A DNA stretch of 42,005 nt from an uncultured Clostridia bacterium (lineage in GTDB: Bacteria; Bacillota; Clostridia; Oscillospirales; Oscillospiraceae): assembly GCA_946411475.1 (NCBI GenBank), contig CAMKED010000008.1, positions 1 to 42,005 on the forward strand, read 5' to 3'. The notes beneath the pieces were generated by a model. That model ran no database searches. It had not been told where the DNA came from and saw nothing but the letters and a program-made list of their open reading frames with translations. Below, piece after piece: positions 25,270 through 32,454 of the stretch. Every line of letters begins with the position of its first letter. Within the stretch, counting starts at the first letter, position 1. The translations under genes were made by a program, and so were the position numbers.

Positions 25270-26277
25270 ATGACGATTCTTGTGACCGGCGGCGCCGGCT
25301 ATATCGGCTCCCACACCTGCGTGGAGCTGCTGCAAAAGGGCTATGAAGTCATCATTGCCGATAATTTCTTCAATTCCAGCATGGATGTGCCGGGGCGAAT
25401 TGCTAAGATCACCGGAAAAATGCCGAAAGTCTTTGAACTGGACGTGGCCGACGACCATGCCCTGGAGATGGTCTTTGCCGAAAACCGCATTGACGCCGTG
25501 ATTCACTTTGCCGGCCTCAAAGCGGTGGGGGAGAGCTGCCATATCCCGCTGCGCTACTACCGCAACAACCTGGATACGACCCTGACCCTGCTCGAGACCA
25601 TGGAGCGCCACGGCTGCAAAAAACTCGTTTTCTCCTCTTCGGCCACGGTCTACGGGCCGAAAAACGAAAGCCCCTATACTGAGGATATGCCCACCTCTGC
25701 CACCAACCCCTACGGCTGGACCAAGGTGATGATCGAGCAGATCCTGCGCGACTACTGCGCGGCAAATCCCGATTTCTCTGCCGTGCTGCTGCGCTACTTC
25801 AATCCCATCGGGGCCCACGAATCCGGCCTGCTGGGCGACGATCCCAACGGCATCCCGAATAACCTCATGCCCTATGTGGCCCGTGTGGCCGCGGGTCAGC
25901 TTCCGAAGCTGACGATCTTCGGCGACGATTATCCCACTCGCGACGGCACCTGCCTGCGCGATTACCTCCATGTGGTGGATCTTGCCAAGGGCCACATCTC
26001 CGCCCTGGAATACGCCGAAGCCCACACCGGGGCCGAGGCCTTCAACCTGGGGACCGGCGACGGTGTCTCCGTCCTCGAGCTGGTCCACGCGTTCCAGAAC
26101 GTGAACGGGGTTCCCGTGCCCTACGTGATCGGCGGCCGCCGCGACGGCGACCTGGCCGAGGTCTACGCCAACCCCAAGCGAGCCCATGACGAGCTGCACT
26201 GGACCGCGGAGAAGAGCGTGGACGACATGTGCCGCGATTCCTGGCACTTCATCCAGACCCGGACGGCCGAAAGCTGA
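25270..26277 (+). CDS. galE: UDP-glucose 4-epimerase
   Basis: 335 residues; interconverts UDP-glucose and UDP-galactose (often also the N-acetyl forms) for surface glycan synthesis or galactose use. Extended SDR features: NAD-binding TGGAGYIGSHTCVELL (residues 5-20), SSSATVYG with the catalytic serine/threonine, the YGWTK Tyr-x-x-x-Lys pair, and the family motifs LRYFNPIGAHESG and VVDLAKGH. CAGGAGG lies ahead of the ATG. The stop overlaps the start of the next gene (TGATG), so the two are translationally coupled although functionally unrelated. Confidence 0.95.
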   Translation: MTILVTGGAGYIGSHTCVELLQKGYEVIIADNFFNSSMDVPGRIAKITGKMPKVFELDVADDHALEMVFAENRIDAVIHFAGLKAVGESCHIPLRYYRNNLDTTLTLLETMERHGCKKLVFSSSATVYGPKNESPYTEDMPTSATNPYGWTKVMIEQILRDYCAANPDFSAVLLRYFNPIGAHESGLLGDDPNGIPNNLMPYVARVAAGQLPKLTIFGDDYPTRDGTCLRDYLHVVDLAKGHISALEYAEAHTGAEAFNLGTGDGVSVLELVHAFQNVNGVPVPYVIGGRRDGDLAEVYANPKRAHDELHWTAEKSVDDMCRDSWHFIQTRTAES

Positions 26278-27455
26278 TGGAACGGGGACAGGTCTGCCTG
26301 CGCCGGGGCGAGGAACAGGAGCTCCGCGCGGGGAAGCTCTGGGTCTATGACAATGAGATCGACTGGGTGGACGACTTCTGCCATGACGGCGACGTGGTGG
26401 AGGTCCTGGACAGCCGCATGGGCTTCGTGGCCCTGGGCTTCTTCAACGCAAAGTCAAAGATCACGGTCCGCGTTTTGACCCGGGACAAAAACGAGACGGT
26501 AGATCAGGCCTTTTTCCGCCGCCGTCTGCAAGCGGCCTGGGATTACCGCCGGAGCCTCGGCTTCTCCAACGCCTGCCGCGTGGTCTTCGGAGAGTCTGAC
26601 GGCCTGCCCGGCCTGACGGTGGACAAGTTCGGAGACTATCTCTCCGTCCAGATCCTCAGTCTCGGCATGGACCGCATCAAGGCGGAGCTGGTGGAAGCCC
26701 TGGTTGCCATCATCCATCCGAAAGGCATCTACGAGCGCGACGACGTGCCCGTCCGCGAGAAGGAGGGCCTGGCGCAGACCACCGGCGTCCTCTATGGCGA
26801 GGTCCCGCCGCTGGTGGAGATTATGGAGCATGACGCCCGCATGCTGGTGGATATTCCGGGCGGCCAGAAGACCGGCCACTTTTTGGACCAGCAGGAGAAC
26901 CGCGGCCGCATCAAGCCCTATTGCAAGGATCGGACGGTGCTCGACCTGTGCAGCCATACCGGCGGCTTCGCCATCCACGCGGCGCTCTACGGGGCAGCCT
27001 CCGTGGAGGCGGTGGACGTATCCGAATCTGCGCTGGAAATGCTGCGCCGCAACGCCGATTTGAACGGCGTGGGGGAGAAGATCAGCACCGTGGCCGCCAA
27101 CGTCTTCGATTTGATGAAGGCCTACGACGAGGCGGGCAGACGCTTTGACACCGTGATCTGCGATCCGCCCGCCTTTGCCAAGAGTAAGAAGGCCCTCGAA
27201 GCGGCCTGGCGCGGCTATAAGGAGTTGAACCTGCGCTGTATGCGCGTCACCGCCCCCGGCGGCTGGCTGGTCAGTTGCTCCTGCTCGCAGTTTATGACCC
27301 CGGAGCTGTTTCTGGAAATGCTCCGCTCCGCCGCGGCCGATTCCGGCCGCACCGTCCGCCTGCTGGAGACCCTCGTCCAGTCCCGCGACCACCCCGCCGC
27401 CCTCAACGCCGAGCAGAGCCTTTATTTGAAAGGCTACATCTTGCAGGTGGTGTAG
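26277..27455 (+). CDS. RlmI-like class I rRNA cytosine-C5 methyltransferase
   Basis: 392 residues. An N-terminal PUA domain (about 1-75) precedes a Rossmann-fold SAM methyltransferase. Motifs: DLCSHTGGFAIHAALYG (SAM binding), VEAVDVSESALEM, the substrate motif CDPPAFAKSKK, and the catalytic-type SCSCSQF. RlmI methylates C1962 of 23S rRNA in E. coli; the exact target here is not proven. The ATG at 26277 is used because it overlaps the galE stop and matches the family start; the reading frame extends 16 codons into galE, but this adds no conserved sequence. Confidence 0.88.
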   Translation: MERGQVCLRRGEEQELRAGKLWVYDNEIDWVDDFCHDGDVVEVLDSRMGFVALGFFNAKSKITVRVLTRDKNETVDQAFFRRRLQAAWDYRRSLGFSNACRVVFGESDGLPGLTVDKFGDYLSVQILSLGMDRIKAELVEALVAIIHPKGIYERDDVPVREKEGLAQTTGVLYGEVPPLVEIMEHDARMLVDIPGGQKTGHFLDQQENRGRIKPYCKDRTVLDLCSHTGGFAIHAALYGAASVEAVDVSESALEMLRRNADLNGVGEKISTVAANVFDLMKAYDEAGRRFDTVICDPPAFAKSKKALEAAWRGYKELNLRCMRVTAPGGWLVSCSCSQFMTPELFLEMLRSAAADSGRTVRLLETLVQSRDHPAALNAEQSLYLKGYILQVV

Positions 27456-27460
27456 GTACG

Positions 27461-28140
27461 GGTTCAGAGTTCAGAGTTCAGGGTTCAGCGTGCGTAGGGA
27501 CAAGCATTGCTTGTCCGCGCCCCGTGCAGGCTTCTGTAGCGGTTCACTTAGGCAGCGCCACGGGATGCACCCCGCGTCTGTCATTCTGAGCGGAGCGCAG
27601 CGGAGTCGAAGAATCCGTACCCCCAGCGGCGGGACAACAGTTTTGCAAATGAATACTGAAGACTGAGAAACTGTCAAATGAATAATGGTGATATTCTCAT
27701 ATTGCCATTTGAGAATGAATTTGAAATAGCGGACGGCGGACGCGGATTGCCACGGCCTTGCGGCCTTGCAATGACAAACGGGGAAACTCAGCCGCAGCGC
27801 GGGCAATTTGCCCGCCGTTCCCCCATGCCTTCCCCTTGCGGGGAAGGTGGCGCGAAGCACCGGATGAGGTGGTGTCCCGACAACGGACTGCTTCCCGTGG
27901 CGCGCAATGTGCGCCGCTACCGGGTATTTCCGTTCCTGCCGTAGGGGCGGTCATTGGCCGCCTGGCATTCGGAACGAATGCAATTTGCCGCAGGCAAATC
28001 CAGCCAGATTTCGACGGCGAACCCGGTTCCGATCAATCGCCCGGCAGGATCGCCCTGCCGGGCGATTGCTTGCTACGCAAACGCGGACGAACAGTGCTCG
28101 TCCCTACGCACGCTGAACCCTGAACCCTGAACTCTGAACC
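27461..28140. repeat. Composite repeat island with 59-bp terminal inverted repeats
   Basis: 680 bp between the rRNA methyltransferase and hsp20 with no gene. The ends, 27461-27519 and 28082-28140, are inverted repeats matching at 54 of 59 positions. Each holds GGTTCAG heptamer repeats followed by a GGACAAGCA/TGCTTGTCC-type hairpin (GGACGAGCA/TGTTCGTCC on the right). Inside are further known-looking intergenic repeats: TGTCATTCTGAGCGGAGCG...GGAGTCGAAGAATC (from about 27578), CGGATTGCCACG...GCAATGACA (about 27743-27777), CCTTCCCCTTGCGGGGAAGG with GGATGAGGTGG (27827-27873), and ATCGCCCGGCAGG...CCTGCCGGGCGAT (about 28038-28069). No clear target duplication is seen at the outer ends. Confidence 0.88.
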
Positions 28141-28199
28141 ATAGCACCCGCTCCGGTTCCCGTCGTTCACAAAAAGATAACAGAAGGTTCAAATAAATT

Positions 28200-28241
28200 T
28201 TAGCACTCTCCTATTGACAGTGCTAATTTTGGTGGTATAAT
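28200..28241 (+). promoter_or_regulatory. CIRCE operator overlapping the hsp20 promoter
   Basis: TTAGCACTC (28200-28208), nine bases, then CAGTGCTAA (28218-28226): the HrcA-binding CIRCE inverted repeat with one mismatch from the canonical GAGTGCTAA arm. The promoter is interleaved: TTGACA 28214-28219, 16-bp spacer, TATAAT 28236-28241 with TG upstream. HrcA bound here would block the -35 region, so hsp20 is predicted to be heat-inducible. Confidence 0.93.
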
Positions 28242-28338
28242 AAGGCCAGAACAAAGGAAGAGAGCAAAAGCTCCCGACACCTTGCTCAGTTACATAGGCA
28301 AAAACAACAATGTAAATGAGTGAAAGGAGTAATGACCT

Positions 28339-28779
28339 ATGATGCCCAGATTTTTTGATGATGATTTCTTTGATGATTGGATGCGCTGGCCGCGTACCCT
28401 GGCTGACACCGAAAAGCAGCTCTACGGCAAACATGCCCCCCACGTGATGAAGACCGATATCAGTGAGCATGAGGATCACTACGACGTCGATATCGACCTG
28501 CCCGGCTTCAAGAAGGACGAGATCGAGCTGAACCTCGAAAAAGGTTACCTGACCGTCAGCGCCTCCAAGGGCGTGGACAAGGACGAGACCGACAAGAAGG
28601 GCCGCGTGATCCGCCAGGAGCGCTACGCCGGCGCCATGCAGCGCAGCTTCTACGTCGGCACCGCTGTCACCGAGCAGGAAATCAAGGCCCGCTTTGAGGA
28701 CGGCGTGCTGAAGCTCAACGTGCCCAAGAAGACCGCCCCCAAGCTGCCTGAGAAGCGCACGATCATGATCGAGGGCTGA
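28339..28779 (+). CDS. Small heat shock protein, Hsp20 family
   Basis: 146-residue holdase chaperone that keeps unfolding proteins soluble. The alpha-crystallin domain spans about residues 35-140, starting MKTDISEHEDHYDVDIDLPG. The conserved C-terminal part is FEDGVLKLNVPKK. The N-terminus is short and rich in Phe, Asp and Trp (MMPRFFDDDFFDDW), as often in clostridial members. AAAGGAG precedes the ATG. Controlled by the CIRCE element upstream and closed by a strong terminator, so it is monocistronic. Confidence 0.95.
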   Translation: MMPRFFDDDFFDDWMRWPRTLADTEKQLYGKHAPHVMKTDISEHEDHYDVDIDLPGFKKDEIELNLEKGYLTVSASKGVDKDETDKKGRVIRQERYAGAMQRSFYVGTAVTEQEIKARFEDGVLKLNVPKKTAPKLPEKRTIMIEG

Positions 28780-28794
28780 GTTCCTCGAACGGAT

Positions 28795-29005
28795 TTTTCC
28801 ACATTCCACCAAACGAAATGCCTTCCCGTTTTCCGGGAAGGCATTTCGTTTACATAATCAGACGTTATTTAGCAGACATAATTTGTTCATAAAACGCGAA
28901 CTTATCCACAAGCATGGTCGAAATCAGAAGTTCTTTCCGGAGGGAAAACGTCGAAAACCCGCCTTTTTATGGGAGTTTTTCACATTATCCACACCGTTTT
29001 CCACA
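28795..29005 (+). other. Cluster of five DnaA boxes
   Basis: Five matches to TTWTNCACA, all on the plus strand: TTTTCCACA 28795-28803, TTATCCACA 28902-28910, TTTTTCACA 28976-28984, TTATCCACA 28985-28993 (directly abutting the previous box) and TTTTCCACA 28997-29005. Two are the perfect high-affinity form. An AT-rich stretch with ATATTTATT follows (about 29006-29060). The stretch 28852-29117 has no gene. It could be a DnaA-titrating cluster or part of a replication origin; no dnaA, dnaN or gidA is nearby. Confidence 0.7.
28811..28851. terminator. Terminator after hsp20
   Basis: Perfect 18-bp stem: AAACGAAATGCCTTCCCG (28811-28828), loop TTTTC, complement 28834-28851 ending CGTTT. Strong intrinsic terminator. 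Confidence 0.9.
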
Positions 29006-29117
29006 ATTGTATATTTATTCAGACTTGTTTCGACAATATTCTACACGTTAACATAATGCAGTTTCATCTGCCGTTTCAAGCGATCGAAATCTTGTTCGAT
29101 ATACTCCGACAGAAACG

Positions 29118-29147
29118 AAAAAACCCCTTCCGGACGAACCGGAAGGG
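29118..29147 (-). terminator. Terminator of rpsT
   Basis: On the minus strand CCCTTCCGG TTCGT CCGGAAGGG followed by a T-rich run (six A on the plus strand at 29118-29123). It lies 19 bp after the rpsT stop. Confidence 0.88.
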
Positions 29148-29165
29148 AATATTTTCGAACGCGAA

Positions 29166-29429
29166 TTACGCCAGCTTGTTGAGCTTCAGGGTCATGCTGC
29201 TCTTCTTCCGGGCAGCGGTATTCTTGTGAAGAAGACCCTTGTTCACAGCCTGGTCCACGGCCTTGACAGCGATCTTGTACGCTGCGTCAGCGGCCACGCG
29301 ATTACCTTCGTCGATAGCGGCGTCGAACTTCTTGATATCGGTCTTGAGGGCGGACTTGCCAGCCTTGTTTCTGGCATTGGCGACCTTGGAAAGCTCGACT
29401 CTCTTCTTGGCGGACTTAATGTTGGGCAC
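29166..29429 (-). CDS. rpsT: 30S ribosomal protein S20
   Basis: 87-residue, lysine-rich helical protein that binds 16S rRNA early in 30S assembly. It begins PNIKSAKKRVELSKVANARNKAGKSALKT after the initiator and ends with the typical KNTAARKKSSMTLKLNKLA. The GTG at 29427-29429 is chosen because AAGGAGG lies at 29437-29443; the longer reading frame upstream runs through the promoter. It has its own promoter and terminator, as usual for rpsT. Confidence 0.95.
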   Translation of the reverse strand: MPNIKSAKKRVELSKVANARNKAGKSALKTDIKKFDAAIDEGNRVAADAAYKIAVKAVDQAVNKGLLHKNTAARKKSSMTLKLNKLA

Positions 29430-29487
29430 GATTACACCTCCTTGACCCGAAATCATAACATGGGCACGCAGGCTCATGCAGAACTGT

Positions 29488-29516
29488 ATTATACTCGGTC
29501 GTCTCCATAAAATCAA
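29488..29516 (-). promoter_or_regulatory. Promoter of rpsT
   Basis: Minus strand TTGATT (29516-29511), 17-bp spacer, TATAAT (29493-29488). About 60 bp before the rpsT start codon. Confidence 0.75.
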
Positions 29517-29619
29517 TAGTTTTTTTCAAAAAATCCCGAAAAATTTCAAGGAAAACCGGGATTGCCGCATGCTGCACGCCGCAAAAATCGGAAAATGCCG
29601 AAATTCCGCGAAATATGTC

Positions 29620-29647
29620 TTGGAATATTTTGAAATTATGCTATAAT
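29620..29647 (+). promoter_or_regulatory. Promoter of fakA-fakB
   Basis: TTGGAA (29620-29625), 16-bp spacer, TATAAT (29642-29647) preceded by TGC, an extended -10. It is divergent from the rpsT promoter. About 95 bp of leader separate it from the fakA start. Confidence 0.7.
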
Positions 29648-29742
29648 ACAGTTGTTTGGGCCAAAGCTGTGCTGCGATGGCCCAAGACCGCCGACGGCGG
29701 CGGAAAACAGTATCATTTTCAAAAGAGAACCGAGGCGTTTTC

Positions 29743-31395
29743 ATGGAAACACAACTCCTCGATGCCGCCCTGTTTGCCCACATGGTGCAAGCCGGCGCGG
29801 CGAATCTCGGCGCAAACCGCCAGATTGTCAATGATTTAAACGTCTTCCCGATCCCGGACGGCGATACGGGAGACAATATGTATATGACGATGGATTCCGG
29901 CGCTGCCGAGCTTCACGGCGCAGCGCGCGCCTCTCTGGGCGACACGGCCGCGCAGGCTGCAAAGGGAATGCTCCTGGGAGCCAGAGGAAACTCCGGCGTC
30001 ATTCTTTCCCGCATCTTTGCCGGAATTGCCCACGGGCTCAACGGCGTGGAAAAAGCCGATCTTCCCACGTTCAGCAAGGCGTTTTCCCGGGGCGTGGAGG
30101 AGGCCTATCGCGCCGTCTCCGTGCCGGTGGAGGGCACGATCCTCACGGTCTACAAGGAAGCCGTGGCCTATGCCTCCGGCCGTATGACCGAAGGCAGCAG
30201 CTTTGAGTCCTTCTTTTCGGATTTCCTGACTGAGCTGCACAGCTCGCTCGAGCGCACGCCGGAGCTGCTTGCCGTTCTGAAGGAGGCCGGCGTTGTGGAC
30301 AGCGGCGGCGCGGGCTTCATCTACATCGCAGAGGGAATGAAAAACGCGCTCACCGGCGAGCGGAGCGCATCCGCTTCCGTGCCGCAGACGGGCGCGCGGG
30401 GGCCGGACCTCTCTCTGTTCACGGAGGACAGCGAGCTGAGCTTCGGCTACTGCACCGAGTTCCTGCTCCGGCTGCAGCGCGCCAAGGTTGATCTGGAGCA
30501 CTTTGACCTGAACGAGATCCTGGATTGGCTCAACCAGGCAGGGGAGTCCGTGGTTTGCTTCCGCGACGGAAGCATCGTCAAGGTCCACGTCCACACCAAG
30601 ACCCCAGGTGAGATCCTCAACCGCATGCAGCGCTACGGGGAGTTTTTGACGCTTAAAATCGAAAATATGACCCTGCAGCATCAGCAGACGCAGGTCCAGA
30701 ATCAATACGCCCCGCCGAAGCAGAAGCCGCACAAAGCCTATGGCATCGTAAGCGTGGCTTCCGGCAGCGGCATCAAGGATACCTTTGTCCGTCTGGGCTG
30801 CGACGCGGTGGTAGAGGGCGGCCAAAGCATGAATCCTTCCGCGGAGGACTTCCTGCGTGCCTTCGGGGAGGTCAACGCCGATACGATTTTCGTTTTCCCC
30901 AACAACGGCAACGTCATTCTCACCGCCCGGCAGGCTGCGGAGCTCTACGATCGGGCTGCGGTACGCATCGTTCCCACGAAGACCGTCGGCGAGGGCTATG
31001 CCGCCATTTCCATGCTGGACACCGGCTCCGGCGATACGGACGCGATTGTGGCTTCTCTGGAGGAAGTCATCCACGGCGTGGTCACGGGCTGCGTCGCTCC
31101 GGCCAGCCGGGCTGCACAGAAAGACGGGGTGGAGATCTGCCCGGGAGATTACATCGGCTTCGTCGGTGACCGGATCTATGTGGACGCGCCGGACCGGGCC
31201 GGGACGCTGAAGGCATTGGCCGAAGCGCTGGACGCCGGACGCTATGACGTCGCGCTGCTGATCTGGGGACGCGACGTTTCCGCGGAGGAGGCGGAAGCCC
31301 TGCGGGCGGAGCTTGCTGCCGCCTTCTCCAACACGGAGGTCATTCTCCTGGAGGGAGACCAGCCGATCTATGATTATATTTTTGTTTTGGAATAG
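29743..31395 (+). CDS. fakA: Fatty acid kinase catalytic subunit (DAK2 domain, YloV/FakA family)
   Basis: 550 residues. FakA phosphorylates fatty acids held by a DegV-family FakB protein, giving acyl-phosphate for phospholipid synthesis. The N-terminal DAK2 domain (about 1-200) shows the Mg-ATP motif NVFPIPDGDTGDNMYMTM (residues 33-50) and LGARGNSGVILSRIFAG. The C-terminal half carries the YloV-type domain ending QPIYDYIFVLE. The ATG at 29743 gives METQLLDAALF; an in-frame start 29 codons earlier would add a basic, unconserved stretch. Followed 17 bp later by its likely partner. Confidence 0.93.
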   Translation: METQLLDAALFAHMVQAGAANLGANRQIVNDLNVFPIPDGDTGDNMYMTMDSGAAELHGAARASLGDTAAQAAKGMLLGARGNSGVILSRIFAGIAHGLNGVEKADLPTFSKAFSRGVEEAYRAVSVPVEGTILTVYKEAVAYASGRMTEGSSFESFFSDFLTELHSSLERTPELLAVLKEAGVVDSGGAGFIYIAEGMKNALTGERSASASVPQTGARGPDLSLFTEDSELSFGYCTEFLLRLQRAKVDLEHFDLNEILDWLNQAGESVVCFRDGSIVKVHVHTKTPGEILNRMQRYGEFLTLKIENMTLQHQQTQVQNQYAPPKQKPHKAYGIVSVASGSGIKDTFVRLGCDAVVEGGQSMNPSAEDFLRAFGEVNADTIFVFPNNGNVILTARQAAELYDRAAVRIVPTKTVGEGYAAISMLDTGSGDTDAIVASLEEVIHGVVTGCVAPASRAAQKDGVEICPGDYIGFVGDRIYVDAPDRAGTLKALAEALDAGRYDVALLIWGRDVSAEEAEALRAELAAAFSNTEVILLEGDQPIYDYIFVLE

Positions 31396-31412
31396 AAAAG
31401 GGAGGACTGACA

Positions 31413-32282
31413 ATGCTGCGACTGTTTACGGACACCGACACCGACGTCACCCCGGCGCTGGCCGAAAAATACGGGTACAGTTTGATTTCCATGCCCTATG
31501 CCATTGAGGGTAAGGCCATCTATCCGTATGAAGACTTTGAAGTCTTTGACGACCACGCCTTCTATGAGCAGCTTCGCCACGGCGTGCTGCCGAACACCAG
31601 CGCGCTGAGCCGGGAACAGTATCTGCTGTACTTTGAACCCGTCTTTGCGGCCGGAGATGATATTTTCTACGTGCACTTCTCCCGCGCCATGACGGCAAGC
31701 TTCGGCGCCATGGATCAGGCGTTGGAGATCCTGCGCGAGCGTTACCCCGACCGCCGCTTCTATGAGCTGGACACCAAGGGGATTACCACCATCAGCTATG
31801 CCATCGTCTGCGCCGTGGGCGAGCTGTTCCTTTCCGGAAAGACGCCCGAGGAGGTCCTGGACTGGGCAGCCGCGGAGGTGGATCACTACGCCATGTACTT
31901 CTTTGCCGACGATCTGACCTTCTTCCGGCACAGCGGCCGCGTTTCCGGCCTGGCCGGGACGATGGGGACGCTTCTGGGCATTCGTCCCATCATCTACATG
32001 AGCCAGGAGGGCAAGATGGTCTCCGTGGGCAAGGAAAAGGGAAGGCAGAAGGCCATCGAACGTCTGCTGGCCTACGTGGAGGAGCTGGGGGACGACGTGG
32101 TCGGCCATCCCGTCTACATCGGCCACACGGACGCGCCGGAGCTCGCGCAGGAGTTGGCTGCCGTGCTGCGCGGCAAGTTTGGCAGTGATTTGAACCTGGA
32201 GCTGGTTCCGGTCAATCCCACCGCGGGCTCCCACTGCGGGCCAAACGGCGTCGGCGTCTGCTTCCACGCGAAGCACAGATAA
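31413..32282 (+). CDS. fakB: DegV family fatty-acid-binding protein (FakB-like)
   Basis: 289 residues with the two-lobed DegV fold. Landmarks are the N-terminal FTDTDTDVTPALAEKYG, the fatty-acid pocket region PNTSALSREQY, VHFSRAMTASF, the FRHSGRVSGLAGTMGTLLGIRPII segment and the C-terminal PVNPTAGSHCGPNGVGVCF. It presents fatty acid to FakA. Adjacency to fakA with a short gap and a GGGAGGA ribosome site supports a working pair. The usual DegV start SDS is FTDTDTD here. Specificity for saturated or unsaturated chains cannot be read. Confidence 0.92.
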   Translation: MLRLFTDTDTDVTPALAEKYGYSLISMPYAIEGKAIYPYEDFEVFDDHAFYEQLRHGVLPNTSALSREQYLLYFEPVFAAGDDIFYVHFSRAMTASFGAMDQALEILRERYPDRRFYELDTKGITTISYAIVCAVGELFLSGKTPEEVLDWAAAEVDHYAMYFFADDLTFFRHSGRVSGLAGTMGTLLGIRPIIYMSQEGKMVSVGKEKGRQKAIERLLAYVEELGDDVVGHPVYIGHTDAPELAQELAAVLRGKFGSDLNLELVPVNPTAGSHCGPNGVGVCFHAKHR

Positions 32283-32291
32283 TTCGTTTTC

Positions 32292-32331
32292 GAGGACCCG
32301 GTGTCCGGCATTTGCCGGAGGCCGGGTCCTT
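32292..32331. terminator. Hairpin after fakB
   Basis: Outer stem AGGACCCGG/CCGGGTCCT with inner stem TCCGGCA TTT GCCGGA; only a short T-run follows. Likely terminator. Confidence 0.65.
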
Positions 32332-32364
32332 TGCGCGGATTTTCCCGTTTCCCGCAAAGAGGTA

Positions 32365-32393
32365 TTGACAAGGAAGAAATGTGTTGATAAAAT
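32365..32393 (+). promoter_or_regulatory. Promoter of the EAL-domain gene
   Basis: TTGACA (32365-32370), 17-bp spacer, TAAAAT (32388-32393). It lies about 60 bp before the start codon, with GAGGAGG between. Confidence 0.78.
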
Positions 32394-32454
32394 GAAAATT
32401 GGAGCAATATATTTTTTCCAAAAATGAATAAAAAATTTGTGAGGAGGTGGTCCT

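Noticed and set aside
27461-28140. Decayed insertion sequence with a transposase remnant
   Set aside because: All frames inside are short and composed of palindromic repeats; no transposase motif and no target duplication seen.
28795-29060. Chromosomal replication origin
   Set aside because: DnaA boxes are convincing, but no dnaA, dnaN, rpmH or gidA lies nearby; kept only as a DnaA-box cluster.
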